Below, one piece after another: positions 5,783 to 11,292 of a stretch of 11,292 nt of DNA. The notes beneath the pieces were generated by a model that saw only the letters and a list, made by a program, of their open reading frames with translations, ran no database searches and was not told the origin of the DNA. Origin of the DNA: an uncultured Anaerosporobacter sp. GTDB taxonomy: Bacteria; Bacillota; Clostridia; Lachnospirales; Lachnospiraceae. Position 1 is the first letter of the stretch, and each line of letters starts with the position of its first letter. Position numbers and translations under genes: made by a program. Location of the stretch: assembly GCA_945787925.1 (NCBI GenBank), contig CALZJY010000032.1:1-11292 (forward strand), given 5' to 3'.

Positions 5783-6235
5783 TTACATTACTTTGATTTC
5801 TTCGATATCTTTGCAGATTTCGCCATCTAATGTAAAGCGTACTAGGCACGGAGCATTTTCTTGAAGACGCTTTGTATCTTCTTCTCCAAATGTTTCATCA
5901 AAGAAATGGATTGCCGTACTTAATGCAATTGGATGAGTCACTGCTAAGATCGTATTGCCTTCTTCATTATTTGCAAGCATGGCAAGTCCATCAATCATAC
6001 GTTCTTCTACTTCTTCTAATGTTTCTTTTGGTTCTACCTCTTGTTCGATTTCTGCAAACTCTGTTACCGCGAACATTGGAATTTCTTTTTCCACTCCATA
6101 TTCACGAATCATTTCTACTGCGCTACGAAATGGACTAGAGTAGATTACATCAATCTTCTTATCTTCAAAAAACTTCATAAGCTCTTGTGCTTTTTCTTTG
6201 TCTTTTGTAGGTGTCATAAAATATACTGTTGTCAT
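5783..6235 (-). CDS. Histidine-phosphatase-fold protein lacking the RHG motif
   Basis: The product is 150 residues. It matches the phosphoglycerate-mutase-like (histidine phosphatase) fold in several places: opening strand MTTVYF, KKIDVIYSSPFRSAVEMIRE (26-45, with the phosphate-binding Arg37), an acidic segment (59-80), and NTILAVTHPIALSTAIHFFD (94-113) with the second His101. Normal members continue MTTVYF with V-R-H-(G/A)-E, whose His is phosphorylated during catalysis. Here the sequence is MTPTK and the following 15-20 residues appear shortened. Without that His, ordinary phosphatase activity is not expected, so a binding or regulatory role, or decay, is possible. The start is set by AGGAGAG six bases upstream. 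It has its own promoter, separating it from the small RNA upstream. Confidence 0.7.
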   Translation of the reverse strand: MTTVYFMTPTKDKEKAQELMKFFEDKKIDVIYSSPFRSAVEMIREYGVEKEIPMFAVTEFAEIEQEVEPKETLEEVEERMIDGLAMLANNEEGNTILAVTHPIALSTAIHFFDETFGEEDTKRLQENAPCLVRFTLDGEICKDIEEIKVM

Positions 6236-6270
6236 TTTTCTCTCCTATAACGAGTGATTTTTCGTTACTT

Positions 6271-6299
6271 ATTGTATCCAACCTCTAGTGAAAAATCAA
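6271..6299 (-). promoter_or_regulatory. SigA-type promoter of the phosphatase-like gene
   Basis: On the minus strand TTGATT (6299-6294), a 17-base spacer and TACAAT (6276-6271) form a good housekeeping promoter about 35 bases before the start codon. It lies downstream of the U-run that ends the structured RNA, so the two are separate transcripts. Confidence 0.75.
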
Positions 6300-6321
6300 G
6301 AAATGGCGATTTCCTATGCAA

Positions 6322-6475
6322 TAAAAAAAGAGTACCTTTCACCTTTATAATGCAGGCACAATCTCTATACTGGTTCTCACTCTAGCCGAACTAGAGATAA
6401 GACAACTTACCGCCCGCAAACATGCAGGACTAGAATTGCTGCACTTATAAAGGAAAGCTACTCTCTTAACGATTT
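6322..6475 (-). ncRNA. Structured small RNA of about 150 nt, 6S-like in outline
   Basis: On the minus strand a long closing helix pairs AGAGTA (6464-6459) and the following CTTTC, CTTTATAA and TGCAG with CTGCA, TTATAAAG, GAAAG and TACTCT (6334-6329). The helix is about 25 pairs, broken by a small internal loop and a bulge, and continues as CAATTCTA/TAGA-g-ATTG. Inside lie two hairpins: CCTGCA-TGTT-TGCGGG, and CTCTAG-TTCGG-CTAGAG extended outward by CTTA/TGAG. The 3' side of the closing helix runs straight into seven U residues (6329-6323). On the minus strand TTAAGA (6509-6504), 16 bases and TACATA (6487-6482) could be its promoter, starting RNA near 6475. A long bulged rod with a large central opening and a terminal U-run is the shape of 6S RNA. 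The GCGGGC and GCCTGC segments recall the central-bubble region, but this is from memory, and the branched interior could mean another class. Confidence 0.55.
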
Positions 6476-6481
6476 CTGATT

Positions 6482-6509
6482 TATGTAGGGTACTTCTCGT
6501 ATTTCTTAA
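6482..6509 (-). promoter_or_regulatory. Possible promoter of the structured small RNA
   Basis: TTAAGA and TACATA on the minus strand are separated by 16 bases. Both depart from consensus by two bases each, so support comes mainly from the position: an RNA starting 7-12 bases downstream would begin just before the closing helix. Confidence 0.4.
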
Positions 6510-6617
6510 CTCGTGTAGTGGCTCTCTGTTTCACTTCCTCTCTCATCTTTCTTACAATATTAATGTATGAAACTCTAACATATTTGTGACTAATTCTTTA
6601 AACTTTTTATTTTTTAT

Positions 6618-6660
6618 GAATACAGCAAAAAGAACTCATTTGATTCCCTTTGCTGTATCC
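6618..6660 (-). terminator. Hairpin just after the hydrogenase-like gene, without a U-run
   Basis: The arms at 6660-6644 and 6634-6618 (minus strand GGATACAGCAAAGGGAA and TTCTTTTTGCTGTATTC) form 17 pairs with three G-U wobbles and a 9-base loop. It begins four bases after the stop codon. In the plus-strand RNA the same three positions would be A-C mismatches, so the structure belongs to the minus-strand transcript. The usual U-tract is missing (ATAAAAAATAAAAAG follows), so it may stabilise the mRNA 3' end rather than terminate it. The rest of 6510-6617 shows nothing I can assign. Confidence 0.5.
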
Positions 6661-6663
6661 GTG

Positions 6664-8013
6664 TTAAAACTTGCGTTCAAATATGCTGTGATCGTCCCTT
6701 AATTCCTCTAAAGAATGGATTCCTAGCACTTGCAAGATGTCCTTCACGGTCTCACTATGGAAAGGCATCTTGATGGCAGATTCTCTTGCCACTCGGTCTA
6801 CATATACCTTGCCTTGTTCTGCAGATACGATTGCCTTTGGTCCGCCAACACATCCGCCTTTGCATCCCATACCTTCGATAAAGCTTGCCTTTACTTCTCC
6901 TGCTAATAAATCGTTTAATAGGTTCTTACAATCCACTACCCCGTCTGCCTGTACGGAACTAAATAGTTTCCGCTTTTCTGGAAACATCTGATCGATGGCA
7001 TCCCAAACTGCCTCGCTTACGCCACCAGCCCTTGCATATAATCTTCCACCCGTGGAGGCATATTCTACAGTAGGTACGCCTTTTAGAGTACTTGGATCAA
7101 TATCAAATGCTTCAAAGATTAGCTTTAGCTCCTGGAAGGTTAGGACATAGTCGGTAGAGTCGCTGATATCTGGCTCTTTTGCTTCTGCTTTCTTTGCGAT
7201 ACATGGGCCGACAAAGACCGTCTTTACATCGCTATTGATTGCCTTGATGATTCGCCCCATGGCTACCATAGGAGAAACCGATGGACTCACTTCTTTTACT
7301 AACTCATGATACTGCTTTCTTAGCATGGATACCCATACTGGACAGCAACAAGACGTAATCATAAAGTCTCCATTTTCCTTTACGAGTTCGTTATATTCTA
7401 GTGCTTCCTTCATACTAAGCACATCTGCTCCCATGGCAACTTCAAACATATCGTCAAATCCAAGTTTGATAAATGCCTCTCGTAACTGTTCTAATGTTAC
7501 ATCAGGGCCAAACTGTCCAGCAATGGCTGGAGCTACCATGGCTACCACATGTTCATGCTGTCTTAACAATTCCATGACAGGCATTCCTTCACTCACATCC
7601 TGATACTTTCCGCTATCACAGATGGAAACGCAACGACCACAGGACATGCATAAATCGGCATTTATCTTCTTATCGCCACTCTCTCCTACACGCTCGATGG
7701 CATCGAATGGACATGCCATCATGCACTTGATTTTTCCACCCTCTTGATGGCAGTCTTCCTCACATGCATTGATCTTGCGTACTAACCGTTCCCGTACTTC
7801 ATTTTGTGTGATGGAATTAATTAATGCAAAGACAAATTCATGGCCATCCTTATCTAAAATCTCCTCTGCTCCGCAAAGCGCACAAAGCACCTTCTTTGCC
7901 TCTTCCTTATTCTCAAACTTGGATAGTAATCGTTCAAATTCATCTTCGAAATGTCCGTCATAATAAGCCTTAATTAGTGCTTTATATAAATCATGATAGT
8001 TCCGATTCATCAT
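6664..8013 (-). CDS. [FeFe]-hydrogenase-like protein, ferredoxin domain plus variant H-cluster domain
   Basis: The product is 449 residues. After a helical N-terminus (1-80) come two [4Fe-4S] sites: Cys84, 88, 97, 101 (second site of the CMMACPFDA type) and Cys122, 125, 128, 132 (LCMSCGRCVSIC). From about residue 155 follows the H-cluster domain: ITSCCCPVWV (219-228, canonical TSCCPxW with an extra Cys), FVGPCIAKKAEAKE (267-280, canonical MPCxxKxxE) and FIEGMGCKGGCVGGPKA (378-394, canonical ExMACxxGCxxGGG). All four cluster-binding Cys positions are kept, but Met-Pro-Cys has become Gly-Pro-Cys and Met-Ala-Cys has become Met-Gly-Cys, as in less-studied monomeric or sensory-type groups. It may oxidise or sense H2; no maturases (HydE/F/G) are nearby. 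AAGGAGA precedes tandem ATGATG, so translation may begin at either. An EamA gene lies 54 bases upstream on the same strand. Confidence 0.85.
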   Translation of the reverse strand: MMNRNYHDLYKALIKAYYDGHFEDEFERLLSKFENKEEAKKVLCALCGAEEILDKDGHEFVFALINSITQNEVRERLVRKINACEEDCHQEGGKIKCMMACPFDAIERVGESGDKKINADLCMSCGRCVSICDSGKYQDVSEGMPVMELLRQHEHVVAMVAPAIAGQFGPDVTLEQLREAFIKLGFDDMFEVAMGADVLSMKEALEYNELVKENGDFMITSCCCPVWVSMLRKQYHELVKEVSPSVSPMVAMGRIIKAINSDVKTVFVGPCIAKKAEAKEPDISDSTDYVLTFQELKLIFEAFDIDPSTLKGVPTVEYASTGGRLYARAGGVSEAVWDAIDQMFPEKRKLFSSVQADGVVDCKNLLNDLLAGEVKASFIEGMGCKGGCVGGPKAIVSAEQGKVYVDRVARESAIKMPFHSETVKDILQVLGIHSLEELRDDHSIFERKF

Positions 8014-8067
8014 ATCTCTCCTTATAATGTTCCTCTATTCCATCATGATTTGTAAACACGCCTGTTT

Positions 8068-8958
8068 TTATACAATAGAATGTTTTATTTTCTTTGGTGG
8101 AAGCTGTGCTAATATAATTCCGCCAAAGACAAAGCCACACCCGATCAACTCACTCCTACTTAACACCTGTCCAAGCAGGAGTGCTCCTGCAATTGCGGCA
8201 TTCACGCTTTCTAAGCTTAAGATCAAGGAACACACAGTGGGATTCATTCCCTTTTGTCCAACTACCTGTAACGTATACCCTACTCCGCAGGACAGTACCC
8301 CCGAATAGAGAATCGGCTGCCAAGCAGCTAGGATTTGGTTTGCCTCTGGCTGCTCTGAAAGGAACATTCCAATACAGCCTAGAATACCACAGACAAAGAA
8401 TTGCATCGCACTCAGTTCCACTCCATCCACACGATCAGCAAAATGATCAATGACTAAAATATGTACAGAAAATAGAATTGCTCCGCTAAATAAAAGCACA
8501 TCCCCTATCCTTATTCCGTCGCTTTCCTTCATGCATAGTAAATACATTCCGATTAGCGCCAGACATACGCTAAACCATAACCTGCTTCCTTGCTTCTTAT
8601 GAAAAAACAGCGATATTACGGGAACAATAATAATATATAGCGCAGTAATAAAGCCTGATTTTCCTGCACTCGTAGTCATGACTCCATATTGTTGTAACAT
8701 CGTTGCTGCGAATAAGATCACTCCACATAAAAGGCCTGCGACGATTCCCTCTCTCTTATCTGCTGCATTGGTTCGATGCTTTTTTCTTGTGTGTACAATC
8801 AATGGAAGCAATACGGCGCCCCCTAATAAAAATCGAACTCCTGTAAAGGTATAGGGGCCTACATTATCCATACTTACCGTCTGTGCTACAAAGGAAATGC
8901 CCCAGATAATCGAGGTCAGAAACAATAGCATCCCATTTCGAATCTTTTTTCCTTCCAT
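8068..8958 (-). CDS. EamA/DMT-family membrane transporter
   Basis: The product is 296 residues with about ten membrane helices arranged as two EamA repeats, roughly 8-140 and 150-287. Family marks include SIIWGISFVAQ in helix 1, GPYTFTGVRFLLGGAVLLPL in helix 2, TSAGKSGFITALYIIIVPVI in helices 4-5, and the second-repeat counterparts LYSGVLSCGVGYTLQ and SLILSLESVNAAIAGALLLG. Members export small metabolites or amino acids by proton exchange; the substrate is unknown. AGGAGGAAAAG gives a clear start. No terminator separates it from the hydrogenase-like gene 54 bases downstream, so the two are probably co-transcribed, without an obvious functional tie. Confidence 0.9.
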   Translation of the reverse strand: MEGKKIRNGMLLFLTSIIWGISFVAQTVSMDNVGPYTFTGVRFLLGGAVLLPLIVHTRKKHRTNAADKREGIVAGLLCGVILFAATMLQQYGVMTTSAGKSGFITALYIIIVPVISLFFHKKQGSRLWFSVCLALIGMYLLCMKESDGIRIGDVLLFSGAILFSVHILVIDHFADRVDGVELSAMQFFVCGILGCIGMFLSEQPEANQILAAWQPILYSGVLSCGVGYTLQVVGQKGMNPTVCSLILSLESVNAAIAGALLLGQVLSRSELIGCGFVFGGIILAQLPPKKIKHSIV

Positions 8959-9038
8959 CTCTTTTCCTCCTATTGTTTTTCCTCTCTAAGATACTGAATT
9001 TCCCCCTTTCTCGTCAAGCCCTTTACTTTTCCCCTCAT

Positions 9039-9067
9039 TTGATGATAATATGGGGATACGCTATAAA
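9039..9067 (+). promoter_or_regulatory. SigA-type promoter of the sigma-like gene
   Basis: TTGATG (9039-9044), a 17-base spacer and TATAAA (9062-9067) are followed 18 bases later by the start codon. An upstream in-frame ATG at 9050 lies inside the spacer, so it cannot be the start if this promoter is used. Confidence 0.78.
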
Positions 9068-9085
9068 CTATATATGGAGGATGCT

Positions 9086-9871
9086 ATGAATAATCAAGCT
9101 AATTTTATGGAAACATTACGTTCGGTTGCACAAATCGCAAAAGTTTCAGGCGGAACAATCCAACGTGAAGATATAAAGACATATTTCAAAGATATGAACC
9201 TTACTGAGGAACAAGAAGAACTGGTATATCAATACCTATTAAATCCTCCAGAAGAAGAGGAGATCCCAGAGGAAGAACCTCAACAAGAAGAAACAGACGA
9301 AGCTACTGAAGAAACGACGGAAGAAACAGTGAGCGACAAGCTTTCTGACTCTGTCTTCTTCCAAATGTATATGGAAGACCTTGCAGAACTTCCAGTATTA
9401 TCGGAAGAAGAAGAAACTGCATTATATGAAAAGCTATTAGCAGGAGATTTATCGGTTGCAGCTGCCATTTCTGACCAATGGCTGAAAAAAGTAATCGAGC
9501 AAGCAAAACAATATATCTCCCGTAATGTAAATATGGAAGACGTAATCCAAGAAGGTAACATCGGCTTGCTTTGTGGAATCAATAGCTTAGCAGGTGCTTC
9601 TATCTCTGCTTCCGAAGTTCCAGATGCACTTCGTGCATCTATCAAAGAATCCATGGAAGCTTATATCGATGAATCCATGATCGAAGAAGATCTTGAACAT
9701 ACAGTGGTTGCAAAATCCAACCTTGTATATGAAGCAAGAAAAGCTCTTGCGGAAGAACTTGGACACGTTCCAACAACTGCAGAACTTTGCAACTATACCA
9801 ATATGTCTGCAGAAGAAATCGAAGACATTCTTTCTCTTGCGGAAGAAAAGAAAGAAACTGCAAAAAACTAA
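9086..9871 (+). CDS. Sigma-70-like protein lacking the -10 and -35 recognition regions
   Basis: The product is 261 residues and very acidic. Segments in order: residues 8-55 resemble sigma region 1.1 (helical, ending TEEQEELVYQYLLNPP); 56-86 is a Glu/Thr-rich linker; 88-121 resembles region 1.2 (DSVFFQMYMEDLAELPVLSE, then EEETALYEKLLAGD, compare the DPVRMYLKEIG...LLTxEEE pattern); 130-168 resembles the start of region 2 (QWLKKVIEQAKQYISRNVNM then EDVIQEGNIGLLCGINSL, compare LRLVVSIAKRY...DLIQEGNIGL); 207-252 resembles region 3 (VYEARKALAEELGHVPTTAE then LCNYTNMSAEEIEDILSLA). The aromatic and basic region 2.3-2.4 that melts and reads the -10, and all of region 4, are missing. It could occupy RNA polymerase core without DNA recognition, or be an anti-sigma-like or anti-core decoy (inference). 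The start is fixed by GGAGG five bases before ATG 9086. Confidence 0.75.
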   Translation: MNNQANFMETLRSVAQIAKVSGGTIQREDIKTYFKDMNLTEEQEELVYQYLLNPPEEEEIPEEEPQQEETDEATEETTEETVSDKLSDSVFFQMYMEDLAELPVLSEEEETALYEKLLAGDLSVAAAISDQWLKKVIEQAKQYISRNVNMEDVIQEGNIGLLCGINSLAGASISASEVPDALRASIKESMEAYIDESMIEEDLEHTVVAKSNLVYEARKALAEELGHVPTTAELCNYTNMSAEEIEDILSLAEEKKETAKN

Positions 9872-9934
9872 ATTTGCAACAAAAAAGGGTTCTACAATAA
9901 ATGTTGGGGTGTGACTCAATTTGCAACAAAAAAG
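9871..9934 (+). repeat. 17-base direct repeat flanking a 30-base insert
   Basis: AATTTGCAACAAAAAAG occurs at 9871-9887 and again at 9918-9934, 47 bases apart. The first copy begins on the last base of the sigma-like stop codon and the second runs into the terminator stem. A tandem duplication with later divergence of the insert is the simplest explanation. Confidence 0.85.
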
Positions 9935-9972
9935 ATGGACAAGGCTCCCAACTGCCTTGTCCATCCTTTTTT
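9928..9972. terminator. Bidirectional intrinsic terminator
   Basis: GATGGACAAGGC (9934-9945) pairs perfectly with GCCTTGTCCATC (9954-9965) around an 8-base loop. A-run 9928-9933 and T-run 9967-9972 give a U-tract in both directions, serving the sigma-like gene and the convergent esterase gene, whose stop codon touches it. Confidence 0.93.
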
Positions 9973-10738
9973 ACTTGCTATAAAATTGTAAATAGTTGTC
10001 CATATTGGCCATTATATATTCTCCATTATGACGGCCTTGGAACAGATGATTCTCTACCTCGACATGTTTCTTCCTCAATATCTCATATAGTTTCTTACAT
10101 GCCACATAGAATTTCCCTTCATCCTCTTTTCCATCATCTAAATACACCTTGCATCCCGTAAGGTCGCTCTTCTCTGCAAGAAGGATGGGATCGTATTTTT
10201 CCCACATCGCACGATTTTTAAAATATTCCTCGTCTTCCTGCTCATACGATAAATCCACTGCTGGCATATGGCCGCCAATCTTAGAAAAGAGCTCCGGATG
10301 TCGAAATCCATTATGTAACGCAGCATAGCCCCCTGCGGAAATGCCACCGATAAATCGATGTTCTCGGTCCGTCCTTGTTCCAACCCATTTCTCTACATAT
10401 GGGATTAACTCCAAGATCAAATATTTCTCATATAGTCCTTTATAAATCATGCCATGCTTTCCTTGTATCCTCTGATATGTCTTACAAGAATCGATTCCCC
10501 TGCTATTATTGAGGTTTGGACATACGATAATCATCGGTTTTATTTTCTGTTCCTTTTGTAACCGCTCCATCGTGTGTTCCATTCCCAGTTGCTCTAACAG
10601 CTGTTCATTCCCAGTTCTGCCATGTAAAAAATAGAGCACTGGCAATTCTTTCACAGGAACGTTCTCTGGAATGTAAATCGAAGTCCTCATTTCCTTTCTC
10701 AAATAACTGCTATAAAAACTAAAATACCGAATCCCCAT
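9971..10738 (-). CDS. Esterase-D-like alpha/beta hydrolase
   Basis: The product is 255 residues and matches the putative esterase family (esterase D, S-formylglutathione hydrolase and feruloyl-esterase-like). The strand LPVLYFLHGRTGNEQ (32-46) supplies the oxyanion hole, FIGGISAGGYAALH (129-142) carries nucleophile Ser134 in G-x-S-x-G-G, VYLDDGKEDEGKF (199-211) holds the likely acid, and FQGRHNGEYI (233-242) the His237. It has no signal peptide, so it acts in the cytoplasm on an unknown ester. The open frame extends upstream into the TetR gene, but GGAGG eight bases before ATG 10738 and the fit of the first strand MGIRYFSFYSSYLRKEM set the start here. It begins 13 bases after the TetR stop on the same strand, so the two form an operon and TetR probably controls it. 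Confidence 0.85.
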   Translation of the reverse strand: MGIRYFSFYSSYLRKEMRTSIYIPENVPVKELPVLYFLHGRTGNEQLLEQLGMEHTMERLQKEQKIKPMIIVCPNLNNSRGIDSCKTYQRIQGKHGMIYKGLYEKYLILELIPYVEKWVGTRTDREHRFIGGISAGGYAALHNGFRHPELFSKIGGHMPAVDLSYEQEDEEYFKNRAMWEKYDPILLAEKSDLTGCKVYLDDGKEDEGKFYVACKKLYEILRKKHVEVENHLFQGRHNGEYIMANMDNYLQFYSK

Positions 10739-10751
10739 CTTATACTCCTCC

Positions 10752-11292
10752 CTATTCGTAAATATGACGCACGATAAACTCCACCAGCAATTCCATATAT
10801 TCTTCCTTTTTGTCTCCCTCCTTGAGTTTGATAATATCATTGGCGATTTCATTGGTAGCCACATATAACATCCTTGCCCGTATTTCATAAGAAACGGCTC
10901 CTGTGTTTCTTCCCTGCCGTTTATAGTAATCAACAAACAGTCCAATCAGTTTTGCCTCGCCCTGCTCGATGACTGACGCTAACTCGATTCCTTCCTTGAT
11001 ACAACCCGCAGGATCGAAGAAATTGGTATATCCACTTGCACGATTGATCTGTTTTTTTAGAAACGTCCGTATGATTTCTCTCGCCTCTTCCGGTTCCTTT
11101 CCTTCGATTTGCTCTATCATATGTTCCACCACCATGATGGTTCCATTGATATATCCATGTACCAACTCACAATAGACTTCTCCCTTGTTCGAAAAGTAGT
11201 TATAAAAATTCCCTACTGAACATCCTGCTCTTTTTACGATTTCCTTCGTGTTCGTATTGAAATACCCCTTCTCCCTGAACAATTCATCTGCT
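10752..11292 (-). CDS. TetR/AcrR-family transcriptional regulator (5' end outside the window)
   Basis: The visible 180 residues start inside the first helix (ADELFREKGYFNTNTKEI); the true start codon is beyond the window edge, and the TTG at 11282 is an internal Leu. The helix-turn-helix TKEIVKRAGCSVGNFYNYFS then NKGEVYCELV is typical of TetR N-termini, and the long helical C-terminal half is the ligand-binding and dimer domain. Proteins of this type repress nearby genes until a small effector binds. The closely spaced esterase gene downstream is the likely target together with the regulator itself. The promoter and operator lie outside the window. The effector is unknown. Confidence 0.9.
   Translation of the reverse strand, partial: ADELFREKGYFNTNTKEIVKRAGCSVGNFYNYFSNKGEVYCELVHGYINGTIMVVEHMIEQIEGKEPEEAREIIRTFLKKQINRASGYTNFFDPAGCIKEGIELASVIEQGEAKLIGLFVDYYKRQGRNTGAVSYEIRARMLYVATNEIANDIIKLKEGDKKEEYMELLVEFIVRHIYE

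Noticed and set aside
6322..6475. Structured RNA as a riboswitch leader of the phosphatase-like gene
   Set aside because: It ends in a U-run, and the gene has its own promoter downstream of that point; no known riboswitch core was recognised.
9050..9085. Upstream in-frame ATG at 9050 as start of the sigma-like gene
   Set aside because: It lies within the spacer of a near-consensus promoter and has no ribosome binding site; ATG 9086 has GGAGG at ideal spacing.
10739..10945. N-terminal extension of the esterase by 69 codons
   Set aside because: The extension overlaps the end of the TetR gene in another frame and is rich in Trp, Cys and Arg without family similarity; ATG 10738 has a good ribosome binding site.

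Overview
The window looks like chromosome from a low-to-moderate GC Gram-positive anaerobe of the class Clostridia, most likely a member of or near the Lachnospiraceae. The reasons are the A/T-rich third codon positions, strong AGGAGG-type ribosome binding sites, TTGATA/TATAAT-like promoters, a monomeric [FeFe]-hydrogenase-like protein, an FMN_bind-type lipoprotein and a signal-peptide NlpC/P60 wall hydrolase. This placement is an inference from gene content; no taxonomic marker is present. No phage, transposase, CRISPR, tRNA or rRNA gene was seen.

Layout, left to right. (1) Bases 1-2240, plus strand: the end of an EamA/DMT transporter, a PIG-V-like GT-C mannosyltransferase, and an AIM24-family gene broken near its 3' end by an apparent internal deletion plus frameshift, closed by a bidirectional terminator. 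(2) Bases 2239-4552, minus strand: a secreted NlpC/P60 peptidase, an orphan ABC-2-type permease whose expected upstream partner survives at most as a short unstarted reading frame, and a MutT-like NUDIX hydrolase with an operator-like palindrome in its promoter. (3) Bases 4568-5131, plus strand: a lipoprotein with an FMN_bind-like domain, its own promoter and terminator. (4) Bases 5131-5780: a gene-poor stretch holding the most unusual object here, a tandem run of hairpins on the plus strand in which four loops show AGGGA (three of them GGGAGT), the layout of a CsrA/RsmA-binding sponge RNA. It also holds a possible 32-residue ORF and an unassigned ORF fragment on the minus strand. (5) Bases 5783-8958, minus strand: an EamA transporter, an [FeFe]-hydrogenase-like iron-sulfur protein, a rod-shaped structured small RNA of about 150 nt (6S-like in outline) and a histidine-phosphatase-fold protein that has lost its N-terminal RHG motif. 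(6) Bases 9039-9972, plus strand: a sigma-70-like protein keeping regions resembling 1.1, 1.2, part of 2 and 3 but lacking regions 2.3-2.4 and 4. (7) Bases 9971-11292, minus strand: a TetR regulator (cut by the window edge) in an apparent operon with an esterase-D-like hydrolase.

Most genes are short, independently controlled units rather than one pathway. The likely operons are TetR-esterase and EamA-hydrogenase. Several products look like regulatory or degenerate relatives of enzymes (sigma-like protein without DNA-binding regions, phosphatase without its catalytic motif, sensory-type hydrogenase). Two candidate small RNAs flank the degenerate phosphatase. The best candidate for something undescribed is the hairpin array at 5181-5400; the sigma-like protein is second.
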